36,161 bases of DNA from Clostridium sp. (GTDB lineage: Bacteria; Bacillota; Clostridia; Clostridiales; Clostridiaceae). Numbering within the stretch: the stretch's first letter is position 1; every line of letters starts with the position of its first letter. The DNA is taken from contig JARLHR010000169.1 in the NCBI GenBank assembly GCA_031292145.1, positions 1 to 36,161 on the forward strand, written 5' to 3'. A model generated the notes under the pieces. It did no database searches. It saw nothing but the letters and a program-made list of their open reading frames with translations, and was not told the DNA's origin. This document shows positions 24,406-33,247 of this stretch, one piece after another. Position numbers and translations under genes: made by a program.

Positions 24406-24828
24406 ATGTCAAAGAGTTATAAATGGACAAAGGTTATGAAAAAATCAGCTGTTTTTGTAATGGCGTTAAGCATAAGTTTAGGTACAGGAATTACTTTTTC
24501 AAGTAACGTAGCTAAAGCGGTAACAACACCAAATAAAGAACTGATTTGTTCAACAACAGCATATACAGCAGATGCAGGAAGTAGCACAGCAAGTGGACGA
24601 GTAGTGGAAAGAAAACCAAATGGTATAAGCACAGTTTCAGTTGATCCAAATGTAATTCCGTTAGGAACTTTTTTATATATTGAAGGATATGGATATGCAG
24701 TAGCAGCAGATACTGGCAGTGCGATAAAAGGAAACGAAGTTGATGTGTACTTTGATAATTCTAGTGAATGTTATGATTGGGGTAGAAAAACTGTTAATGT
24801 CACAGTGATAGGTCATTCTACGAACTAA
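24406..24828 (+). CDS. Secreted 3D-domain protein
   Basis: 140 aa. A Sec signal peptide (basic SKSYKWTKVMKKS, hydrophobic AVFVMALSISLGTGITF, likely cut after NVAKA at about residue 36) is followed directly by a 3D domain. The three Asp that name the domain are visible: VSVDPNVIPLGT, AVAADTGSAI and NEVDVYFDN, together with the STTAYTADAG and ASGR segments. 3D domains occur in peptidoglycan-cleaving lytic transglycosylase-like proteins (YocH, Rpf/MltA-like fold). Here there is no LysM or SH3 cell-wall anchor, so it would act as a free catalytic domain. AAGGAGAG precedes ATG 24406; an in-frame ATG at 24376 lacks such a site. Confidence 0.86.
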   Translation: MSKSYKWTKVMKKSAVFVMALSISLGTGITFSSNVAKAVTTPNKELICSTTAYTADAGSSTASGRVVERKPNGISTVSVDPNVIPLGTFLYIEGYGYAVAADTGSAIKGNEVDVYFDNSSECYDWGRKTVNVTVIGHSTN

Positions 24829-25237
24829 TAGGTAACATAAATGATGTAAATGTAAATTGTTCCAATAAAACAATTTGGATAATAAATATCTAAATTTAAT
24901 AGTTATAAAAATTTAATAGGTAGTTTTCAATTATAGTTGCAACTTGTAGTTACAATTGAATGTATGAAAAAAAGTAAAACAGTCGTAATATACGGAAAGT
25001 TATGTTAAAACAGAAAGCCGTTAAGAATGTTCAAAATTAAACAGCATAAATTGTCAAACAAAATAGTATAGCCATCAATTAATTTCTTACTATGTTTCAT
25101 ACGTAGTATATAACAGATATAATTTTGACAGAGGTATTTAAGAATAACTTTCTATTTAGATAAACTTGGACAAGTTTATCTGGGGAAATAATAATGTTAA
25201 ATAATTAAATAGGGAGGATACAATAATTGTATTCTGT
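24829..25237. other. Long intergenic region with a perfect 24-bp palindrome
   Basis: No gene. AGATAAACTTG (25158-25168) and CAAGTTTATCT (25171-25181) form a perfect inverted repeat around GA. It sits 28 bp after a TTGACA (25125-25130) and before a well-formed ribosome site GGGAGG (25212-25217). A short TTG-started frame from 25227 runs through the following terminator into the mobile element and is not convincing. AAATTGTT/AACAATTT (24854-24876) is a weak hairpin after the 3D gene. Confidence 0.45.
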
Positions 25238-25272
25238 AAAGAAGTGTTTCGAAAGGGAGACACTTCTTTTAT
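25238..25272 (+). terminator. Terminator-like hairpin in the leader region
   Basis: AAAGAAGTGT (25238-25247) and ACACTTCTTT (25260-25269) are a perfect 10-bp stem with a loop containing TTCGAAAGG, followed by T-rich sequence. No gene immediately precedes it, so it may end a small RNA or act as an attenuator. Confidence 0.7.
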
Positions 25273-25286
25273 TTAATAAACTAATA

Positions 25287-25359
25287 TTAGGCACATGAAA
25301 GAAAATAACAAGTCTAAAATGCTAGCAGATGGGCTTGTTATTTTTTTGATTGTGCCTTA
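25287..25359. mobile_element. Core-less 67-bp copy of a TIR mobile element, with TTA target duplication
   Basis: Element 25290-25356 runs from GGCACATGAAAGAAAATAAC to ...GATTGTGCC. The ends are inverted repeats: GGCACA / TGTGCC, and inside them ATAACAAG / CTTGTTAT. TTA is present on both sides (25287-25289 and 25357-25359). Compared with the copy at 32171-32437 it lacks the GC-rich core; the two arms join at GCTAGCA, a sequence found next to the core in the long copy. No coding capacity, so it must be mobilised in trans. Confidence 0.75.
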
Positions 25360-25521
25360 TCACTGTTATTGCAATAATACACTGAAATGGTATAATTAAA
25401 TTAATAACTAAGAATTTTTATTAATTAACAATTATTCTGGGAAAATGGATTTAATGGATGGTATAGATATTAAAGTTAATATATCTAAGCTTGCTAAAAT
25501 AAATAGGGGGTGACACTTATT

Positions 25522-28389
25522 TTGAATATACATATATTGAAAAAACTTGTTACGGTGGGGAAAAATTGTTCATTAAGACTATTAATCAGTGCTTTGTTTA
25601 TTGCTCTTATGACTATTACTGTGGGAATTATAACTTATATTGTATTCACAAATTGGAAGATTTCTGTAAACAATACCATAATGAAAATTCAAGAGGATTC
25701 AAATAAAGATATTTTCAATGAAATACAATCCTTACTTAATGTGCCTCTATACAATAATGAAATTAATCAAAGTTTGATAAAAAATGGGGTTATAGATATA
25801 CATAATAAAGAACAGAGAGATGCTTTTTTTGCAGGAGTAATTAAACCAAGCAGAGAAGAAATTTATAGTTTTAGTTTTGGAACAGAAAATGGAGAATACT
25901 ATGGAGCGCGGAAAAATGAAAAAAATCAAATAGAAATATATAGAAGCACTCCTGAAACCAATGGTCACTCTATGTATTATAGTGTAAATGATGATTTGAC
26001 AGAGGGAAATTTTGTTAATGATTACGGTAAATTCGATCCAAGAACAAGAGACTGGTACATAAGAGCTAAAGAGAAAGGAACAGCAGTGTTCTCTGATCTT
26101 TATAAGCATTTTATAAAAGATGACTTAGCTTTATCGGCTGCATACCCTATTTATAATGAAAATGGTGATCTTCAAGGGGTAATGGGGACACACATAATTC
26201 TTTCAAACCTTAATGAGTCTTTAAGAAAAATCGCAGACAATAATTCTGCTACGACATATATAGTTGAAAAAAATTCAGGGTATTTAGTGGCAAATTCATT
26301 AAATAAACCTAATTTTGAAACACTATCAAATGGAAATATTAAAAGAACTTTAATTGAAGATACTGATAATAAGGCAATTCGTGAAGCATATGAAAAGTGC
26401 CAAAATACTCCAAATGCAAGCTTTATTTCACAAGTAGAGGATGAAAAGTATCATATAAAAACATTTGAATATGCACGAGCAGGGTTAGATTGGATTGTAA
26501 TAACATCAATTCCTGAAAGCGTATTCACAAAGGAAATAAAAAATAATACTAATTTTGCTATAATATTCACTATAATGGCTTTTGCTGTAGCAATAATAAT
26601 TCATATAAAAAGTACTGAATTAATTTTAAAACCTATCAATCATTTAATAACAACTGCAGATAAGTTTTCAAAAGGGGATTTATCAGTAAGGGCTAGAGTT
26701 TTTAGAAATGATGAAATTGGAAATCTAGCTAAGGGTTTTAATAATATGGCAGATGATTTGTATTCCCTTATAAATAATCTTGAAGAAAAAGTAAAGGATA
26801 GAACCAATAAACTGATTGATGCTAAAGAAACAGCAGAAGAGGCAAATATGGCAAAGAGTCAATTTCTAGCAAATATGAGCCATGAAATAAGAACACCTAT
26901 GAATGGAATTGTAGGATTTTTAAGTCTTTTAGAGAAAACTGATTTAAATAATACTCAAAAAGACTATCTTCAAACAATTAAAACATCTTCTGATACGTTA
27001 ATAGCAGTTATCAATGATATACTTGACATTTCTAAAATTGAAGCTGGAAGGATGGAAGTTGAAAATATTCCTTTTGATATTTTATCTGTGATTCAAAGTA
27101 CTATATGCCTTTATAGTGCAAAGGCAAAAGAAAAAGGACTTGAGCTTAATATGATCATAAGTTCGGCTATTCCAAGGTTTGTAAAAGGTGATCCGACAAA
27201 GCTGAAGCAAGTTATAAGCAATTTAGTTAGTAATGCAGTAAAGTTCACACATGAGGGAGAAATAGTTATGGAAGTTTCATTAATTAAAGAAACGGATACA
27301 AGTATGGAACTCTCTTTTGAAATTAGAGATACTGGAATAGGTATAAACGAGGAGGAAATAAATAAACTATTTAAACCATTTAGCCAGGCTGATGCATCTT
27401 CCACGCGAAAATATGGGGGCACTGGATTAGGACTTGTAATATGCAAAAGATTAGTTGAAATGATGGGAGGTTCAATAAGTCTTATAAGTGTAAAAGGGAA
27501 AGGTACAACTTTTAGTTTTACTTTAATATTAGAAAATTGTGTTGAAACGGATGTAGAAGATAACAATTTAAAAGAAGAGAGTAATGAAGTTTTCGCTACA
27601 AAAAATACTATTATGGAAGCTAAATATATCAATACTTTAAAAATATTGTTAGTAGATGATAATGATATAAATAGGAAATTCCTCATTAATAGTTTAAAAT
27701 TAATTGGATTAACCTGTGATATTGCTGTCGATGGTTTAGAAGCCTTAAAAGCTTATGAAGAAAAAGAGTATCATATAATCTTTATGGATTGTCAAATGCC
27801 AGTAATGGATGGTTATGAAGCGACAAGAAAGATACGCACTTTGGAAGGGGGGCGTAAGCACATACCTATTATAGCCATGACTGCACACTCTATGAAAGGT
27901 TTTGAGGATAAATGCCTGGAAGCTGGAATGGATGATTATTTAAGCAAACCTTTTGCCTTTGAGCAAGTTATAAATATGTTCAAAAAGCATGTTAAGTCTT
28001 TTAATAATAAAAATTTAAGTGACGATATAAATAACTTTGAGGATTTAGACGATAATGAAATTAAAAATCAAAATACTTGTTTTGATAAAACTGTAGAGCT
28101 TCTTATGAAAGAGTCAGGATTTAATGAGGAGTTTTGTAAAGAACTGGTGGAGGATTTTTGTAAACAGGCGGAAAAACTTTTGGAAAGTATTAAAGAAAAT
28201 ATGACTAGAAATGATTTAACTGAAGTTTGTATAAATCTACATAAGTTAAAAGGTTCAGCTGGCACCGTAAGAGCTAATGACATAGCTAAAACTTCTTTAG
28301 AAGCTGAAGAGGCGATAAAAAATGATGACAAAGATTTACTAATCAAAATGGTAGGCGAGATAGAAAAATTATTAGACAAACTATGTTAG
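25522..28389 (+). CDS. Hybrid sensor histidine kinase (Cache-HAMP-HisKA-HATPase-REC-HPt)
   Basis: 955 aa. TM1 at about 20-42; extracellular double-Cache-like sensor (about 43-335, with [24 protein letters not shown] and [21 protein letters not shown]); TM2 near 340; HAMP ([39 protein letters not shown]); HisKA with phospho-accepting His 454 in [10 protein letters not shown]; HATPase with N, G1 (DTGIGI) and G2 (GGTGLGL) boxes; receiver domain with Asp 756 in [12 protein letters not shown]-terminal HPt with His 907 in [10 protein letters not shown] full internal phosphorelay is present. TTG 25522 is preferred as start because AGGGGGTGA ends 8 nt upstream; GTG 25510 overlaps it. It is the first gene of an operon with the REC-GGDEF-HD-GYP protein. 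Confidence 0.93.
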   Translation: MNIHILKKLVTVGKNCSLRLLISALFIALMTITVGIITYIVFTNWKISVNNTIMKIQEDSNKDIFNEIQSLLNVPLYNNEINQSLIKNGVIDIHNKEQRDAFFAGVIKPSREEIYSFSFGTENGEYYGARKNEKNQIEIYRSTPETNGHSMYYSVNDDLTEGNFVNDYGKFDPRTRDWYIRAKEKGTAVFSDLYKHFIKDDLALSAAYPIYNENGDLQGVMGTHIILSNLNESLRKIADNNSATTYIVEKNSGYLVANSLNKPNFETLSNGNIKRTLIEDTDNKAIREAYEKCQNTPNASFISQVEDEKYHIKTFEYARAGLDWIVITSIPESVFTKEIKNNTNFAIIFTIMAFAVAIIIHIKSTELILKPINHLITTADKFSKGDLSVRARVFRNDEIGNLAKGFNNMADDLYSLINNLEEKVKDRTNKLIDAKETAEEANMAKSQFLANMSHEIRTPMNGIVGFLSLLEKTDLNNTQKDYLQTIKTSSDTLIAVINDILDISKIEAGRMEVENIPFDILSVIQSTICLYSAKAKEKGLELNMIISSAIPRFVKGDPTKLKQVISNLVSNAVKFTHEGEIVMEVSLIKETDTSMELSFEIRDTGIGINEEEINKLFKPFSQADASSTRKYGGTGLGLVICKRLVEMMGGSISLISVKGKGTTFSFTLILENCVETDVEDNNLKEESNEVFATKNTIMEAKYINTLKILLVDDNDINRKFLINSLKLIGLTCDIAVDGLEALKAYEEKEYHIIFMDCQMPVMDGYEATRKIRTLEGGRKHIPIIAMTAHSMKGFEDKCLEAGMDDYLSKPFAFEQVINMFKKHVKSFNNKNLSDDINNFEDLDDNEIKNQNTCFDKTVELLMKESGFNEEFCKELVEDFCKQAEKLLESIKENMTRNDLTEVCINLHKLKGSAGTVRANDIAKTSLEAEEAIKNDDKDLLIKMVGEIEKLLDKLC

Positions 28390-28412
28390 TAAAGAAAGGC
28401 GGAAATGGGGTT

Positions 28413-29837
28413 ATGGTAGGAAATATTTTAATTGTTGATGATTCTCCAATTGAAAGAAAAATGATTGGTCAAATAATTAAAGAAAGATTAAATGATGTAA
28501 ATATTTTTGAAACTGATAATGGGTTGGATATTTCAAATAAACTTTTAGAGAACAATATAAATGCATGTATTCTAGATATAATGATGCCAGTAAAAGATGG
28601 ATTTGAAGTATTACGGGAAATGAAAGAAGACTTTAATTTAATGGATATACCAGTGATTGTTTGTACTGGTACATCTGATAAAGGAGCAATAGAGAAAGCA
28701 TTAAGTCTTGGTGCATATGATTATTTTTCTAAACCTCTAAGTGAAGAAGCAATGAAAATTTCTCTTCCATTAAAAATTAAAAATGCTATTGATCTTATGA
28801 AAAGAAAAGAAGAAATAATATATTTGAGCTATCATGATCAGTTAACAGGGCTATATAATCGCAGATTTTTTGAAGAAGAATTAAGCAGGATTGATATAAA
28901 AAGAAATCTTCCTTTGACAATTATTATGGGAGATTTAAATGGATTAAAACTCATTAATGATTCCTTTGGACATCCTATGGGAGATGAAATAATTAAAGAA
29001 GTAGCAAATGTGCTAAAGTCAGGGTGCAGAGCTGAAGATGTTACCGCAAGACTTGCAGGAGACGAATTTGTCATTGCATTACCTAAAACAGGGGATGTAG
29101 AAGCTGAGCAAATCGTAAATAGGTTTAAGGAATTGCTGTCAAGAGAAAAAGTAGGGTCTATAGATTTATCTATTTCATTTGGTTATGGATGCAAATATAA
29201 TGAGGAGGAAAAAATTCAAGATATATTAAAGATTGCTGAAGATAATATGTACGCGAAAAAACTATTTGAAAGTCAAAGCATGAGAGAAAAAACAATTAAG
29301 AATATAATAAATACCCTTCGTGAAAATAATAAAAGTGAGAGAGAACATTCTTTTAGAGTTTCAGCATTATGCACGAGTATGGGAGAAGCTTTAGGGATGT
29401 CGGAAAATGAAATTAATAAAATTAGGACAGCTGGAGAGCTTCATGATATAGGTAAAATTGCTGTAGATGACAAAATAATAAATAAAGAAGGAAAACTTAC
29501 AGAGGATGAATGGAAAGAAGTTAAGCGCCATTCAGATGTAGGATACAGAATGGTTAATGCTGTAAATGAAATGGCTGTTATAGCTAACTACATATTGCAT
29601 CATCATGAAAGATGGGATGGAAACGGGTATCCACAGGGATTAAAGGGGGAAGAGATACCTCTGGTATCAAGGATTATAACAATAACAGATGCTTATGACG
29701 CAATGATAAGCAAAAGAAGTTACAAAAGCGAACTATCAAAAGAAGCTGCAATAGAGGAATTGCAAAAAAATGCAGGTATCCAATTTGACCCCAAGTTGGT
29801 TAATATATTTATTGAAAAAGTATTAAATAAAACTTAA
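28413..29837 (+). CDS. Response regulator with GGDEF and HD-GYP domains (c-di-GMP turnover)
   Basis: 474 aa. REC at 1-125 (NILIVDDSP; phospho-acceptor D55 in CILDIMMPVKDG; KPLS). GGDEF at about 145-295 with active site AGDEF (215-219; Ala in the first place is tolerated in active cyclases) and an intact RAED inhibitory I-site five residues before it. HD-GYP at about 300-470 with H344-D345 (HDIGKIA), HHHERWDGNGYPQGLKGEEIP (from 396), so c-di-GMP hydrolysis is also expected. Both activities in one protein need a switch, presumably phosphorylation by the kinase encoded immediately upstream. ATG 28413 (MVGNILIV) is preferred; the open frame begins at 28383 and overlaps the kinase stop. Confidence 0.93.
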   Translation: MVGNILIVDDSPIERKMIGQIIKERLNDVNIFETDNGLDISNKLLENNINACILDIMMPVKDGFEVLREMKEDFNLMDIPVIVCTGTSDKGAIEKALSLGAYDYFSKPLSEEAMKISLPLKIKNAIDLMKRKEEIIYLSYHDQLTGLYNRRFFEEELSRIDIKRNLPLTIIMGDLNGLKLINDSFGHPMGDEIIKEVANVLKSGCRAEDVTARLAGDEFVIALPKTGDVEAEQIVNRFKELLSREKVGSIDLSISFGYGCKYNEEEKIQDILKIAEDNMYAKKLFESQSMREKTIKNIINTLRENNKSEREHSFRVSALCTSMGEALGMSENEINKIRTAGELHDIGKIAVDDKIINKEGKLTEDEWKEVKRHSDVGYRMVNAVNEMAVIANYILHHHERWDGNGYPQGLKGEEIPLVSRIITITDAYDAMISKRSYKSELSKEAAIEELQKNAGIQFDPKLVNIFIEKVLNKT

Positions 29838-29848
29838 TTTCATTTCAT

Positions 29849-29880
29849 ATGAAAAAATTATAATTTTTCATGTAATTTTA
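29849..29880 (+). terminator. Terminator of the kinase/c-di-GMP operon
   Basis: ATGAAAAAATTA (29849-29860) pairs with TAATTTTTCAT (29861-29871) with one bulge and is followed by GTAATTTT. It is A-T only, so weaker than others in the window. Confidence 0.6.
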
Positions 29881-29919
29881 ACTATTATTAGATTATTTAT
29901 GATAAATTGTAATAATATT

Positions 29920-29947
29920 TTGAATTTTTCGTTTATTGCGGTATAAT
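29920..29947 (+). promoter_or_regulatory. Promoter of the rubrerythrin cluster
   Basis: TTGAAT (29920-29925), 16-bp spacer, TATAAT (29942-29947), 46 bp before the start codon. Only a weak PerR-like match (TTGTAATAATATTTT near 29907-29921) is visible upstream, not enough to claim a site. Confidence 0.6.
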
Positions 29948-29992
29948 ATTAAATATACCAATAAAATATATCTGTAAAGGGGATGGGTTTTA

Positions 29993-30529
29993 ATGGGGAA
30001 TTTAAAAGGAACAAAGACAGAAGCAAATTTATGGGCAGCATTTGCAGGAGAATCTCAAGCAAGAAACAAATATAGTTATTTTGCATCAAAAGCAAAAAAG
30101 GATGGATTTGTACAAATAGCATCTATTTTCGAGGAAACAGCTAATAATGAAAAGGAACATGCTAAAATATGGTTTAAACTTTTAGAAGGTATTGGCACTA
30201 CTTCCGATAATTTAAATTCAGCTGCTGAAGGCGAAAATTATGAATGGACAGATATGTATGCAACCTTTGCAAAAGAAGCAAAAGAAGAAGGATTCGATAC
30301 GATTGCATATTTATTTGAAGAAGTTGCTAAGATTGAGAAGGAACATGAGGAAAGGTATAGAAAGCTACTTGCTAATATTGAGGGTGATTTAGTATTTTCA
30401 AAGGATGGAGATGTAATTTGGAAATGCTCTAATTGTGGACATATATGCGTTGGAAAGAAGGCACCAGAAGTTTGTCCTATATGTTCTCATCCAAAAAGCT
30501 ATTTTGAAATAAAAGCAGAAAATTATTAA
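29993..30529 (+). CDS. rbr: Rubrerythrin
   Basis: 178 aa, standard rubrerythrin with the di-iron domain first and rubredoxin second. Four-helix domain: [35 protein letters not shown] and [15 protein letters not shown] provide the Glu and two E-x-x-H ligands. The C-terminal rubredoxin-like centre is CSNCGH (Cys pair) and CPICSHP. It reduces hydrogen peroxide to water in the cytoplasm, fed by NADH via rubredoxin or flavin reductase partners. Desulfoferrodoxin follows 27 bp later. The ribosome site is AAGGGGATGG. Confidence 0.95.
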   Translation: MGNLKGTKTEANLWAAFAGESQARNKYSYFASKAKKDGFVQIASIFEETANNEKEHAKIWFKLLEGIGTTSDNLNSAAEGENYEWTDMYATFAKEAKEEGFDTIAYLFEEVAKIEKEHEERYRKLLANIEGDLVFSKDGDVIWKCSNCGHICVGKKAPEVCPICSHPKSYFEIKAENY

Positions 30530-30556
30530 TACTATAAAATGAGAGGTGGAATAATA

Positions 30557-30937
30557 ATGGAAGAACAAAAATTTTATGTTTGTAAGCACTGTGGTAATAT
30601 GGTTGCTTTTATTAAGGATTCAGGAGCAAAAATTTCATGTTGTGGGGAACCAATGACTAAGTTAGAGCCTGGTACAGTGGAAGCAAGTGTGGAAAAACAT
30701 GTTCCTGTTGCTACATGTGAAGATGGAGTTGTTAAGGTTGAGGTTGGTTCTGTTATGCATCCAGCGACTGAGGCACATCATATTGAATGGATTTTCTTGA
30801 AAACAGAAAATGGTGGGCATAGAAAAATATTAAAGCCATTAGATGAACCAAAAACAGTATTTTTCATAGGTGAAGATAAACCAGTTACAGTTTATGCGTA
30901 TTGCAATCTGCATGGTCTCTGGATGGCTGAAATTTAG
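30557..30937 (+). CDS. dfx: Desulfoferrodoxin (class I superoxide reductase)
   Basis: 126 aa. The N-terminal desulforedoxin centre has C9, C12, C28 and C29 (CKHCG...CCGEPM). The C-terminal superoxide reductase centre has the EKHVP motif with catalytic K47 and ligands H48, H68 and H74 (MHPATEAHH), C116 and H119 (CNLHG). It reduces superoxide to peroxide, which the adjacent rubrerythrin can then remove. ATG 30557 follows GAGGTGG; the in-frame ATG at 30539 lies before that site. It shares an operon with rubrerythrin. Confidence 0.96.
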   Translation: MEEQKFYVCKHCGNMVAFIKDSGAKISCCGEPMTKLEPGTVEASVEKHVPVATCEDGVVKVEVGSVMHPATEAHHIEWIFLKTENGGHRKILKPLDEPKTVFFIGEDKPVTVYAYCNLHGLWMAEI

Positions 30938-31053
30938 CAAATTAAACTTAAAAACTAAGCAAAGTTATTTATTTTTATAAAGATGACAAGCTATAAGATA
31001 ATTTGAAAATGGTTACTATAATAGCATAAGCAAAAAGAAAGAGGGCAGCAATT

Positions 31054-31701
31054 ATGAATAATGACGCATTTAGAAATTTATCATATGGGGTGTATATTAT
31101 CTCTGCATGGGATGATGGAAGACCAACTGGCTGTACAGCTAATAGCACTATGCAGATTACATCAGATCCTGCAACTATTGCAATTAGTATCAATCATGAT
31201 AATTATACTAATAAGTGTATTGAGGAGACAGGAAGATTTGCAATCTCTATTTTAGGAGAGAATTCAGATTCAACAATTATCGGTACATTTGGATTTCAGT
31301 CTGGTAAAAATGTAAATAAATTTGATTCTGTTAAGTACGAAGTGAAAGGATATATGCCAATAGTAATGGAAGCCTGTGCTTATATTACTTGTGAAGTAAT
31401 CAATAAGATGGAGACAGATACGCATACTGTTTTTCTAGGTAAAGTTCTAGATGCAGATGTTCTTTCAAAGGATGATCCTATGACATATGCTTATTACCAT
31501 AAGGTTATAAAAGGAAAAAGTCCAAAGAATGCTCCAACCTATATTGCTGAAGATAGCGAAGTGGAAAATAAGAGTGGAAAATATGTATGCAGCGTATGTG
31601 GATATGTGTATGAAGGGAACATTCCATTTGAAGAATTGCCAGAAGATTATACTTGTCCAGTATGCAAACAACCAAAGTCGGTATTTAAAAGGCAGGAATA
31701 A
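31054..31701 (+). CDS. Flavin reductase-rubredoxin fusion (high-molecular-weight rubredoxin)
   Basis: 215 aa. Residues 1-155 are a flavin reductase-like FMN domain ([46 protein letters not shown]..., CAYITCEVI). Residues about 170-215 are a rubredoxin with both Cys pairs ([10 protein letters not shown] and [11 protein letters not shown]). In anaerobes such proteins (Hrb type) pass electrons from NAD(P)H to flavodiiron oxygen/NO reductases or to rubrerythrin and superoxide reductase, which fits the two genes just upstream. The 116-bp gap contains a TATAAT at 31017-31022 and the ribosome site AGAGGG, so it may have its own promoter. Confidence 0.9.
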   Translation: MNNDAFRNLSYGVYIISAWDDGRPTGCTANSTMQITSDPATIAISINHDNYTNKCIEETGRFAISILGENSDSTIIGTFGFQSGKNVNKFDSVKYEVKGYMPIVMEACAYITCEVINKMETDTHTVFLGKVLDADVLSKDDPMTYAYYHKVIKGKSPKNAPTYIAEDSEVENKSGKYVCSVCGYVYEGNIPFEELPEDYTCPVCKQPKSVFKRQE

Positions 31702-31716
31702 GATAGTGTGAATTTT

Positions 31717-31753
31717 AAAGGCTAGTTACCCAATTAGGTGACTAGCCTTTTGA
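31717..31753. terminator. Bidirectional terminator between convergent genes
   Basis: AAAGGCTAGTTACC (31717-31730) and GGTGACTAGCCTTT (31737-31750) pair around CAATTA with one mismatch, with A and T runs at either end. It serves the flavin reductase (+) and the thioesterase (-). Confidence 0.88.
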
Positions 31754-31755
31754 GT

Positions 31756-32145
31756 TTAACTATTTCTTGTTTTTTTCATGAAATCCAGTGAATTTACTAT
31801 ATATCTTATGTGGGAACCCTTCCCTATAGGACCATTATCATCACTTGCCTCTACATCAAAAAATAATTTTTTCCTATCTGCTTTTATAAGAGTAGCCTTA
31901 CATTTTATATTTGCTCCAACTGGAGATGATTTAATATGTTGAACATTCATCTCAATACCAACTGTGGTATAACCCTTTGGAAGTTCATCTATTACTAAAC
32001 TCTTAGCTGCATTTTCCATAAGAGCAATCATAGCAGGGGTTGCATAAACTTCTAAATCTCCTGATCCCATTTTTATTGCTGTTTCATTTTCAGTAACCTT
32101 TAATTCTTTAACAAATGAAGTGCCTTCTTTTAAAACAAATTCCAT
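31756..32145 (-). CDS. Hotdog-fold thioesterase, fluoroacetyl-CoA thioesterase (FlK)-like
   Basis: 129 aa, single hotdog domain. GSGDLEVYATPAMIALMENAAKSL and VGIEMNVQHIKSSPVGANI are the two signature segments of FlK-like thioesterases. T36, E44 and H70 correspond, at a constant offset of six, to the FlK catalytic triad T42/E50/H76. It should hydrolyse a small acyl-CoA; fluoroacetyl-CoA itself is unlikely to be the natural substrate here. A ribosome-like AGGAG lies a rather long 13-14 nt upstream. The mobile element copy at 32171 begins only 25 bp before the start codon, so the promoter must lie within or across it. Confidence 0.85.
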   Translation of the reverse strand: MEFVLKEGTSFVKELKVTENETAIKMGSGDLEVYATPAMIALMENAAKSLVIDELPKGYTTVGIEMNVQHIKSSPVGANIKCKATLIKADRKKLFFDVEASDDNGPIGKGSHIRYIVNSLDFMKKTRNS

Positions 32146-32167
32146 TTAAAACCACGTCTCCTCTCTA

Positions 32168-32440
32168 TAAGGCACATGAAAATAAATAACAAGTCCAAAG
32201 TTGCTAATATAAGTTCCGACATGCAGCATAGCTGCTCTGTTCTAATGTGTGGATATTTTTCATCAGGCAAGGAGGTGAATTGACCTCATAGCGGGCCTAT
32301 TAGGTCGATTTGCCGATGAGCAGAGAACCCAAATCTATGATTTGGTGTGAATCGCTTACTCAGGGAGCGTAGCGAGTCGAGCTTCTTATGATGAAAAATA
32401 GGCTAGCAAATGGACTTGTTATTTATTTGATTGTGCCTAA
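32168..32440. mobile_element. Complete 267-bp TIR mobile element with structured GC-rich core and TAA target duplication
   Basis: Element 32171-32437, flanked by TAA on both sides (32168-32170 and 32438-32440). Terminal inverted repeats extend about 28 bp: GGCACATGAAAATAAATAAC at the left, and the right end read in reverse starts GGCACAATCAAATAAATAAC, both continuing AAGTCCA. The core (about 32215-32395) is clearly richer in G+C than the surroundings and holds nested stems: GCAGC/GCTGC, TATTTTTCATCA/TGATGAAAAATA (inner dyad), GAGGT/ACCTC, CCAAATC/GATTTGG, ACTC/GAGT. No open reading frame of useful length. It resembles a MITE carrying a structured RNA-like cargo. Confidence 0.8.
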
Positions 32441-32824
32441 ATACCATTATATAATTTCTTTGTAAGGTTAGAAAGTCAATTTTTATATTAGTCATATGAA
32501 AGGAAATAAATATATATTTTTGTGAAATAAAATCTTAAAATCATAATATATATATGAAAATCATGGAACTTAGATTAAGTTGTGAATGTTTGTATCCCCA
32601 TACGTGTCAGTATGCTTTTAGCGACTTCAATCTAGTAATTGATTGCAATATTGAAGTGTGTATATTTAAGATATAGTTATATGAGTCATAAAAATAAATT
32701 ATTGGGTATAAATGAAAGAGAAGAATTAGTAGAAAATATAGATCAATGTATGTATCTAATAAAATAAAATAATGTTAATATAAATATATGGCACTTAAAA
32801 ATTAGATTAGAGTGGGTGAGGCAA
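32441..32824. other. Intergenic region without a recognised gene
   Basis: AT-rich. A 28-codon frame, MSHKNKLLGINEREELVEN..., at 32681-32767 has no ribosome site and no recognised family. Nothing else stands out. Confidence 0.3.
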
Positions 32825-33247
32825 GTGAATGATAAAATAGTAATTAAAGCTATGAAAGAGTTAGATATAGATCAGGTACTTAAATTATGGAATGATATTT
32901 TGGGTTCATCATTTCTAGAAAAATCCGTTACAAAGGAAGAGTTAATCACATATATAAAGAAAAATCCAGATGCTAGTTCTGCAGCATATGATGATGGGAG
33001 ATTAATAGGAGCTTTATTATGTGGAAATGATGGGATAAGGGGATTTATATATCATATTGCAATATATAGTGAATATAGAGTTAATGAAATTGAAAAAAGA
33101 TTATTAGATCGTTCGTTATCAAAGTTGAAAGAAGTTGGAATCGAAACAGGTTTTATATTTACACAAAATAACAACCATGATATGGATGTAAGCTTTAACT
33201 CTATAGGTTGGGTTGTAATTCCTAACGAACTCAACTTAGGCACATGA
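32825..33247 (+). CDS. GNAT-like acetyltransferase, probably truncated and inactive
   Basis: 140 aa resembling a GNAT domain: KAMKELDIDQVLKLWNDI at the N-terminus, DDGRLIGALLCGNDGIRGFIYHIAI (strand 4 region) and NSIGW near the end. The acetyl-CoA loop, normally R/Q-x-x-G-x-G/A, reads R-V-N-E-I-E, so cofactor binding is doubtful. The last three codons (LGT) and the TGA stop come from the mobile element fragment beginning at 33239, so the natural C-terminus has been replaced. The start is uncertain: GTG 32825, or GTG 32816, with GGTGAGG nearby and no good spacing for either. Confidence 0.6.
   Translation: MNDKIVIKAMKELDIDQVLKLWNDILGSSFLEKSVTKEELITYIKKNPDASSAAYDDGRLIGALLCGNDGIRGFIYHIAIYSEYRVNEIEKRLLDRSLSKLKEVGIETGFIFTQNNNHDMDVSFNSIGWVVIPNELNLGT

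Noticed and set aside
25227-25298. TTG-started 23-codon frame with a good ribosome site
   Set aside because: It reads through a perfect terminator stem and takes its stop from the mobile element; more likely chance.
25100-25510. c-di-GMP (GEMM) riboswitch ahead of the kinase/c-di-GMP operon
   Set aside because: None of the conserved GEMM core elements are present; only simple hairpins are seen.
29900-29925. PerR box ahead of rubrerythrin
   Set aside because: Best match to TTATAAT-N-ATTATAA is only about 10 of 14, no better than expected in such AT-rich sequence.
32171-32437. Hammerhead ribozyme in the element core (CTGATGA on the minus strand)
   Set aside because: The matching GAAA and cleavage-site stems are not in the right places.
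32681-32767. 28-codon frame MSHKNKLLGINEREELVEN...
   Set aside because: No ribosome site and no family match; short enough to be chance in AT-rich DNA.
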